24,435 nt of DNA, taken from positions 219 through 24,653 of the forward strand of contig JAKCWW010009075.1 of assembly GCA_026260175.1 (NCBI GenBank), read 5' to 3'. Under the pieces are notes generated by a model, which saw nothing but the letters and a program-made list of their open reading frames with translations, made no database searches and was not told the DNA's origin. This stretch comes from Reticulitermes lucifugus (lineage: Eukaryota > Arthropoda > Insecta > Blattodea > Rhinotermitidae). A program made the position numbers and the translations under genes. Below, one piece after another: positions 11,101-20,100 of the stretch. Within the stretch, counting starts at the first letter, position 1. Every line of letters starts with the position of its first letter.

Positions 11101-14100
11101 ACCAGCCTCTAAGCAGACATGTTTCTGACTCAGCTATTCCGAGTCACAATCCTGTTTACTCGTAACTGCCCTGTTATTATTGACTTGGGAAAAGAATCTT
11201 GTCGTGTTGTGACAATTTCCATACAAACAGAAGAGAATTTCAGACATGTACTGTATGTTTACAGTTTTAAGAAAAGTATGTAGATCTCTGTCATTTTTGG
11301 GCTAAGTTATATTGAGCTGTATTTTAGAAATATTTGCATTATGATGCTTAAACAGCTGCCCGAGACTTACAAAACATATCAACTCTATTTAAAATGATGG
11401 TCACCAGGATCAAGTACCTATACCTTGTTTTGAGGTGCATCCAGCTCTGAGATTATGTACATCTTCTCTTCTGGTGATATTCTGGGATGATGATGTGGTG
11501 AGTTGTAGGCAAGCAATAACCATGGTATGAACCACACCACAGTAAAAGCCCCAAAAAAGTAGAACACTAGAGGCCAGCCACCATACTCAGCAACCACACC
11601 AGAAAGGCTCATCGACAACAGACTACCAACATTGGTTGCTGCCAGGACATTAATTAAAGTGATATTATACAAGTGCATTACTGTAGTGACAAATATAACT
11701 CAGGCTGAACTGGTAGAATTTTCATATATCATTATTAAAATGAAATGTACATTCTGGGGCTTTCTCACATAGAGGGTGTAGTTATTTCATAATGACATAT
11801 TCAACTTCTACCACAGAAGATAACGGTCCTAATTGGGCTGAAATATTTGAAACAATTTAAATGTTAAAATATACATGTAAAATCATTCAATGTCAAAGCA
11901 GTCTGTCTGATGATCTAGCTGAATGCATTCTTAACTTCGGTTCAAGACTGAGGGGAGTGATCATTTTGTAAATCAGCTGCTTTATATCTGAGGAAATAAC
12001 TTCCAGTGCCCACTGAAGAGAAGACCAGATGGACTGCAAAGCTGGTCTGGATGTACTGATACAGTAAGGTACAATTATGTCTATTCCTGTGCACTCCACA
12101 TCCTCTACCTTCAGGTTAAGGGCTTTGATATTACCTGTTGTAGAGGAATTTGAGTACCTCCAGAACTGGTCTGCCTGTACATACATACATACATACATAC
12201 ATACATACATTCCATGGATCCATAATTTTGTCACAAGACAAGAGGATGTGGAATAAGTCATAGGAATTGTGGCCCGACACTCTACCATCACACTTACAGA
12301 CATTAGTTGTTGTAGACTATATTACTATGCTTACCAGAAAATATTATTCCAGCAATTTTGGCTCTCTCACTGGGTGGGAACCAGATGGCAAACATAACAT
12401 GCAAAGCCGGAATGGCTACACCCTGCAAATAAAGATGAAAGCAGGAGAGTGTTTTATTTAAGCATACTGTGAGTTGCTTACATCATATAGCGTCACTGAA
12501 GGAATTGGAATGGTAGCATTTAGTAGATCGACAAAGCTATGGACTGGACTTCCAGGGAATCCTGGTTGGATCCCCGGCAGGGGAAAGAGATTTGTCTCCT
12601 CAAAGCGCCCAGGCCAGGTCTAGGGCCCAACTAATCTTCTATTCAATGAGTATGGGGACTCTTTAACCGGGAGTAAAGTGACTGGGGCGTGAAGCCGACC
12701 ACTCACCACTTAGTGCGGAGGTTAATATGAGTGGAGTTATACCTCCACTCTTCCATATTCCTTAACAGCATACAGGGGAATAACTTTATATAACATCAGC
12801 GATAGATCAATGAAATGCGAGAATGGAGCACTGGTAAATTGATACTGGTAGTGAAAGGGGAAAACCGAAGTACTCGGAGAAGGACCTGTCCCACCACCTC
12901 TTCGTCCACAATAAATCCCACATAGGGTAGCCTGGGATCGAACCGGAGCCTCCGCGGTGAGAGGCCGGCGACTAATCACCTGAGCCATGGCCCGGCCTGA
13001 CAATTAGTTATTTCAAATGTCCAACAGGGGATCCAGGTACTAACTGCAAGTCCCTATAGTAAGAATTCAGGACCAAACCTGCGGAAGAGCGAAGAAAGGA
13101 ACGCAGAAGTCTCACAGCTCTGTACAGAGCACCGCGTGGTGTGCAGTCCAGCGGTTGAAGAAAAGGCACACCAGAACTATCTGCTACAATGAAAAGGGTG
13201 CTGCCTCCATCTGATGGTCAAAGACAGGAGAGAACACTGAATGAAGTGCATGGGATATAGTAAATGGTGTCAGACTGAGTTCACAGGAATCCCCCAAACA
13301 GTCAAAGGATATGCATGTAAATTCTGTATATAGACTAAGAACACTGTGTTTTCGTTACCGGTAGATGTATTTACTTGCTAATACTTCTATACTTTCAGTC
13401 TTTCTTCACTATACTTAGCATGTCATTATTTGTGCGTGTTTTACTTTGCTATTTAGAGGAAGGTGCTGCTTTTGTTATGTTGCTGTACTCTGTCGTGTTT
13501 ATTGAGCTCGTCTGTTCATATGTCGGTCGTTACGATAAAAGCAGGCCTACGTATTCTCTGCATTTATCAGTAAACTTTGTAGTTCGTGAGAATAATGTAC
13601 ATAGATCACGTCACCCAGGGCCATGGCCTACTGTAACATAACTTTGACATTTTCATTGCATTTTCTTTTCAAAAAACAAATATAACAATCTCGGTTCCAT
13701 ATATAAAAAACACTTCTTCATTGCCCACACATTACAGCAAATAAGTAGTCATACATTCACAAGTTCATGCTAATATGTCAAAAAATATGTGTGTATAAAG
13801 TATGTCATTTTAGGTCAGTCTTCCTTATCATGAGACAGTTAGCAAGCAGGAAGGTCATCAAGTGGCGTCCATTTGGATAAAGACGAAATGCAAGATTCAA
13901 ATAACGGGAGTGGTAAACTGTTTGGTTAAGAGGAGTGCAAGAGTGGAAAAGCCAACTGCAGTGGAGTAATTTATAAATATTTTTCAAACGTATTATTTGC
14001 CAGTTTGTCTTCGACATTGACGTTCATTTATTTCAGAACATTAAATTCTGCTTTGAGATTTTCGCTCTTCTGGGATGTTACGCAGCGACTTTTACCGACT

Positions 14101-17100
14101 TTTCGGGACAACCCATCGGTCCCATCTTAAAGGGTCAAGCAGTCAAGACTGCTTGATAGGTTGTCCCGAAGCGACGGTAGCTACCAGTCAACGCTGCGTA
14201 ACATCCCAGAAGAGCAAAGATCTCATTCAAACTGCGGCGAGAACCTGAAATCAAGTTCTGTGTTGCTCTTCCCACATACCCGTCTTCTACAGATCGGTGT
14301 GCTGGACCTTTTCGGCAGCAAAATTCAGTATAAATAAACAAGCGCCCCTTTTCCCCACGAAAGTACACTCAAAATGGGTTTACATTTGTAAAAAGAAGAT
14401 GAAGGGCAGATGAGGGTATGCGACATCTGTAAAATGTAGGCCTAAGGCTTATTCCAGATTCAGGTATACTTTTCCACTCCTCCTGTATTTCGGGACATGC
14501 CCACTTCTTGAACATTAGGCCCTACCGAGGCAGCTCCAGTGAGGACGCGGATGGCAATAAAGGCGTAGAAGTTGGCTCGGGCAGAGACAGGACCCAACAG
14601 GGTGAAGATACCGGACAGCATTATTCCTGTGCCGTAAACCGTCTTGGCGCCCAACGTCTCGCTCAACCTGCCGCCCATCAGCTGCGTCGCCACGTAACCA
14701 TAGTAATATGCAGCCAAAACATGACCCTGCGTCTCTTCATCCCACGAGAACTCCCCCGTCTGCGGACACAACGTACATTGCTAAACATAACTGCATGTTT
14801 TAAAGGCCAAAACAAGGTTGTTTGCGACAGATACTGTGAAAGAAGGTACAATGGTGACAGGCTGATGTGACAAAGGATGGCACGTTAAATGTCTATAGGG
14901 GTGAGCAGAGTTTGGGCTTCACGCTTTTTCACAATTTGTGAACATCGTCGACCAGTCCATTATTTCCCGCTGCATTGTATTTGAAATAATTACTGAACAT
15001 GTTTAAAATTAAATCTGTAGCTTGTGTGTGCATAATCTGAGTTTCGGTTGTTGGTCTTTATTTTGAAAAGCAGGGTAAAATTTGAAACCCAAATGAGAGA
15101 CTGAAATATTTAGTTTCATATAAATAAATAACTAATATATAATGTACATAATCAACAAAAGTTTAGCGTTGTATGGTAGTTAACTACTGGAGCTCAAACA
15201 TTCTTTGTAATTTTGCAGAAAACCTTTTCGTCGCGGAGTCGTCAGGTAAAAATTTAGCACAGTTGGCTAATTCTAGATGCGACATGTTAAAGAAGGGTTA
15301 CATTCTCTCGGGGGGTTTGCAGATAAAATTTGAAGTCTTAAAGGCCTTTGCAGTTTTGACGAAGACCTCGTTGTTCGGAGATAAGTGGTTGCTAAGTTTG
15401 TCCCATCTGAGGGCCACGAAACACTTGCAGTATTGCCTACACTCGTGCCATATTACTAATACATCGTCAAAGAGGCCAAAAGTTGCGATCACACATTCCC
15501 GCAACGAAGGAGTTATTTGGCAAACTGCAAAGCATTTTGAGCTCCAGTTTCTACCTGAAATAAACCCTTCGAAGTACAACAACGACTGGTTAAACCCTCA
15601 CCATGTGCCAATCCTTGCAGCGTAGAAATAAGAGACTTGGCCTTCTTGTTTTGTTCTTGTTTTGTTCGTATAATAATTTCCTAAGAAATATAATTAAGCC
15701 AAACAATTTAATTTTTAATGTATATTTATATATTTTAGTGTATTTTATTTGAATGTAGCTTAAACACTTCGTTGTCGCTGATGCAACAGGACATACTCTT
15801 ATAAATGCGCATTCCAAAAATAGCAAGGACGATGAAGGTATGGAAGTGATGTGAGTTGTTTTAATCACGTAATGGGTGTCAATAAAGTCGATAGGTAAGT
15901 CTTGTTTAATCTCCCAGGAGACTTTAACGCTGAAGTCTACTGAGATGACATTTTTAAGCAAGCGGTATAAAATGAGAATCTACTGGACGTTAGCGGTTAT
16001 AATAGGATAGGGTTAGTGGCATTGACTGCAACAAGAGTCAGATTCTACAAAATCATATCTTTCCCACATCATGACATAATAGGCACACTTTGACTTATCT
16101 TATCCATGCCGGTCGTACCTATACACACGCGTGTGCCAGTATAGGTCCTGGGTTTTTGATTCTCGGATCAGAGGTCGACCGCAATGAGTCAGGTGTTTCG
16201 TGATGTTTTTGATTCTCAAATCAGAGGTCGACCGCAATGAGTCAGGTGTTTCGTGATGTTTTTAATTCTCGGATCAGAGGTCGACCGCAATGAGTCAGGT
16301 GTTTCGTGATGTTTTTGATTCTCGGATCAGAGGTCGACCGCAATGAGTCAGGTGTTTCGTGATGTTTTCGGTGCCTCCTTACAAATTCCGACATGTGCCT
16401 TAAACCAGGTCATGACCGCTTCCTTCCATACATTCTTTCCAATTCACAACTTCCACCAATTCAAATGTCTGTACTATGCAGCTAAGAGAAAGTAAGAGAT
16501 GGTCGCTGAATGACCGAAATAACAAATTCCAGATTTGAAGTTGTTACATCTGTGCGCAGTCTTCTGTAATAACACACAAGGTTAAATAAAAAATAGACAC
16601 AAACTTTCGCAGGAGCTGGGTGTCTCCATTTTCAGGGTAGTCCAAGAAGATTCTAGGCTCCAGCGAAAGATTTTCCTGAGTTTGGCTTTCATTGGACCAG
16701 AGAAATGCTGGTACAAAATTTAAAAGTCTCATGATCGCTTCCTTTCATACCCATACCAGTTCACAATTAATTATCATTCTCTTCTTCGATGCGACCGAGA
16801 AACTGCCGTTAGAAAAAATAAACAAAAATACCATACCTGATTATGACAACTAAACATAAAGCTTCCATTTGCGTTTATACTTGGGCAAGCAATTGTAACT
16901 TTTTCCAGGTCCGCCACCGTGTGGTTCTCTCTTATCTTTAGATCGATCGTATGGTGCTGTGTTGTTTGCGCAGGTTGCACCATGACAACAATTGCCACTG
17001 ATAAGCACACATTTAGCGTGTATTGCACCACACATCCAGAGAAGCCTAGAGCAGCTAGGATGTACCTGGCAGGGATATCACAGAGACATTTTTCTGCAAA

Positions 17101-20100
17101 GAAAGAGTTCAATAAATGTTTCGTCAGAAATCTGCGTTTATGTGTGTAACATTATTCAGCAACTGTGCTGCTGTTGACTATGAGTTATTCCTCCATGAGT
17201 GGTCTTTGACTATCCTTATCCTGACCACCCGGTGCGCGGGGGGGGGGGAGTGAAGGCGAAGGCGGTTATCTACCGTTTTCATGTGACCTTCTGTATGACA
17301 GGGTTTTCATTTTGCTCCATACTGTACATTACACGTAGCAACAAAATACCCTTGCACAATACCCCGTACAAACATTTTTCTTTTCCCCGTGCCTAGCAAC
17401 GCGCTATAACGGAGAACTGGGTTTTCCCCGATAGTGATAAGAATTGTCCGATTTGGGTTTATCCGCATCCAAACATACACTCTGTTTTGGGGTTTTTCCC
17501 CCCGAAATCCTTAAAGTAATAAGGAAGGAAACTGACTTGTAAGCAACCTCATACATGTAGCAGGGAAGTTAATTACTTTTCCGCAAAGCCCTGCTGTTCT
17601 GCGAGCGCGGTGAACGGATTGGAACAGTGATTGAGGTTATGCAGGCCTTTATGGATCATGTGAAGTTAAAGATGGTCGGAAGAAACGACCTACGTGACAA
17701 ACGAACCACAAAGACCTGGTGTGGTATCCTGCGTGGGAGCGGCCATAAACTGGTTCGATTTTATAACTGATGCATAGAGTGTTTACTTCGCGGTGAGCAC
17801 TGGATCTTCAATCTTCATCGTTAAACGGTTAAACCAGCTTGTTGGGAGACATACTGCATATTTCCGACACTTCACAAGACAACAACTCGAGTCATGTAAA
17901 CACGCTGCTACAGTCCATAACTCGGTTAGCATGGCTGCTTACTGTTACATCACCCAGCTAGCCACATTGCCACGTCGGAACAGCCGAGAGCGCTGCAGCG
18001 ATTGTATGCAGATGTCTAGGACGGCGTAAACAAATGCGGGCCCAGCAGCAGTACCGTAATGTGATTCGTATGTGACCGGAAAGTACCAGATTACAACCAT
18101 CCAATACAGCTCACATCTTTCATTGCAGCTTCATAGTGACCGACATGTTTTGTAATAAGAGTCATTAATAAGTGTTCCTTATTACGTAAATATTGAGTTT
18201 ACTACCTGCTATTGTCGCACGACAACTAACCTGATCATAGTAAATCTTGCACTAGTTTACCCTCAACAGCATTCTTTTAGTATTTAAGAATATATACAGA
18301 TATGTAGCCTGACTGGCCTTGTGGAAATTTCGCATTCATATGCGTACCGTTGTATTTCTATTTAATCCCCCCCCCTATGGCGCAACAGCCCCTAGTGGGC
18401 CAGGCACTCCTCCTTATCGAGGCTTCACGATCACACTCAGATACATCATACTCGGTAGGATTCCTCTGGACGAGTGATTAGCCCAACGCAGGGACCTCTA
18501 CCTCACAACAGACAGACATCCATGTCCACGGCGGGATTTTTTTATCTTCACATGTCTCTATTTATTCAATTGACTGTAATATTAAGCAAAAATTGAACAA
18601 GTTCGATACACAATTAAAACTTCCATTCATGTCAAGCACACATGTGTACATATACTCTTTTCAGAGATGCCAAACGAAATCAGATTACTAAGAAATTAAT
18701 ATGTGCATTACATTGTGGACACTACTCGTCTATGAGTGGGTGCTCTCTTTTATACAGCAAACAAGTTCATGTCTATTGTCTCTCTATGCTGAACTGTGAC
18801 CTCTCTTCTTCGTCGTTGACCATCTGCTTCCATACCCCCTTGTCCGCGTACCATCTACCCTCCTGCGGGGGTTCTTGCTAAATCACGTCCAGATATCTAC
18901 CGTATGACTTGTGAAACTTGCCTCATTCATGTGTTTTCCAACTTGACCCTCGTAAGAAATCAATGTACTCGTATATCGTCAAGGATGGGTGTCGATAGAT
19001 GATGTGCATCACTATGTGACCTAATTTCGAAAGTGCCGCGTTGTGTTTCTTTGACGGCCATAATTTGAAGGCGGGAACAATAGCCAGTCTTCCGGTACGG
19101 TCGACGCGGTGAAAAAGAACTATACGCTCACGGGTCCAATTCCAAATCTGCTGTGCCCCTCCGCACGTTGTCAGTCCGTGGATCATCGTGTCCGTCTCAT
19201 GGCAATGTTTGCAAAGGCCATCATCATGCAGATGTATCCTGTGCAGGCCTTCATTTGTTGGGATTATATCGTGTGTAACAATATGCCATGTTGACCTCAC
19301 TGACATTCTCCCAAATTATATTCCATTTGTGTTTAGGATATTTCTGATGTATCCGCACCGCCGCTTGTGGACGTGCCACTCGCAGTCCTTCTCGAAGTGA
19401 CCAATACATGCGGCGTTTCAAGCCTTTATGCGACTCTCCCAGACGCCGCCATCCCACATACGCTCATTCCTGAATATATACACGCAAGTATTGCAGTGCC
19501 CGATGGAGATGTATCCAGTCTGATGGATTTTTCCTTTGGATGTATTTCCGCCAATGAGCGTAATCGTTCCTGGGGTTTCCAATTGCCGTAGTAGACGCGT
19601 TATGTACAGTGTCGTGCACTGTGCCTGTGCTGTGTGTCTACGAGTTCCAGAAAACGTATATTTGAAACTTGAATACACTTTTCCACTCATGTTAATATTT
19701 ATGGAATTACACGGAAACAAAGTAGAAACTCCAGTGAGCATGGCTTATACAGAGCAACCCACTAATCTTGCCCCCGAGCGTAGGGAATTACGAGCTCGCT
19801 TAGAGAAGAAGAAACTGCCACGCCTCTGCTCTTATCAGGGCTCGAACGTGAGACATTTGGCCAGTCATGTTTTGTATCTCATGCAGAGCAAGCGGTCATT
19901 GCCTGTGACAAATTTCTTCTTATTAAAACAATAATCATTTTGCAATATTTCTGCAAAGTATGTAGTGCAGGAAAATGTTGCCGAAATTAAAAAGAATGTG
20001 CCGCTCCAACAGTGCTGTATAAAGTAAAAATATATGGAATAGTGGACACATTTCAAAATAGAGAATCAAAATTGTACAAAACAGAAATACAAAAATGCCG

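Larger units (their letters stand above)
10343..12334 (-). other. Introns 4 and 5 of the transporter (around exon 5)
   Basis: Intron 5 (10343-11423) has a CCACC/CCA-rich stretch at 11067-11104 and nothing else I recognise. Intron 4 (11639-12334) holds an unexplained minus-strand open frame (11893-12303) crossed by an ATAC microsatellite (12179-12210). Confidence 0.7.
12423..14525 (-). other. Intron 3 of the transporter
   Basis: 2103 nt. Holds two opposed tRNA-like SINE heads (12515-13003), a fold-back element (14054-14225) and its repetitive right flank (to about 14390). Between 13010 and 14050 I see no supportable gene. Confidence 0.8.
14760..16836 (-). other. Intron 2 of the transporter
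   Basis: 2077 nt. Holds an orphan 150-codon ORF on the opposite strand (15173-15625), a palindrome (16117-16146) and a 4 x 53-bp tandem array (16152-16363). Short direct-repeat traces (catga-c/t-cgcttcctt-c/t-catac) occur near 16409 and 16730. Nothing else was recognised. Confidence 0.8.

Noticed and set aside
13375-13641. A hydrophobic 88-codon plus-strand open frame in intron 3
   Set aside because: T-rich DNA gives Leu/Phe/Val-rich chance frames; no homologue or splice site was recognised.
14460-14525. Extension of exon 3 past RVLTGAAS in the same open frame
   Set aside because: The GTAGGG donor after S189 restores the conserved GV-x-x-PALH continuation in exon 4; the read-through sequence does not match the family.
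14508-14870. A 120-codon plus-strand open frame
   Set aside because: It is the antisense shadow of transporter exon 3, whose GC-rich sequence has few stops on either strand.
16152-16363. A CRISPR array
   Set aside because: The whole 53-bp unit repeats; there are no variable spacers, and the setting is an insect intron.
16544-16732. A 62-codon minus-strand open frame with FLDYPENGDTQLL-like text
   Set aside because: Protein-like in places but short, not recognised and not joined to the transporter; possibly a transposon relic, too little to call.
17093-17112. An in-frame ATG at 17110-17112 as the transporter start
   Set aside because: It would read through a strong acceptor (CTTTCTTTGCAG), and exon 1 at 21055 joins that acceptor in exact phase with a good start context. 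It remains possible as a minor alternative start.
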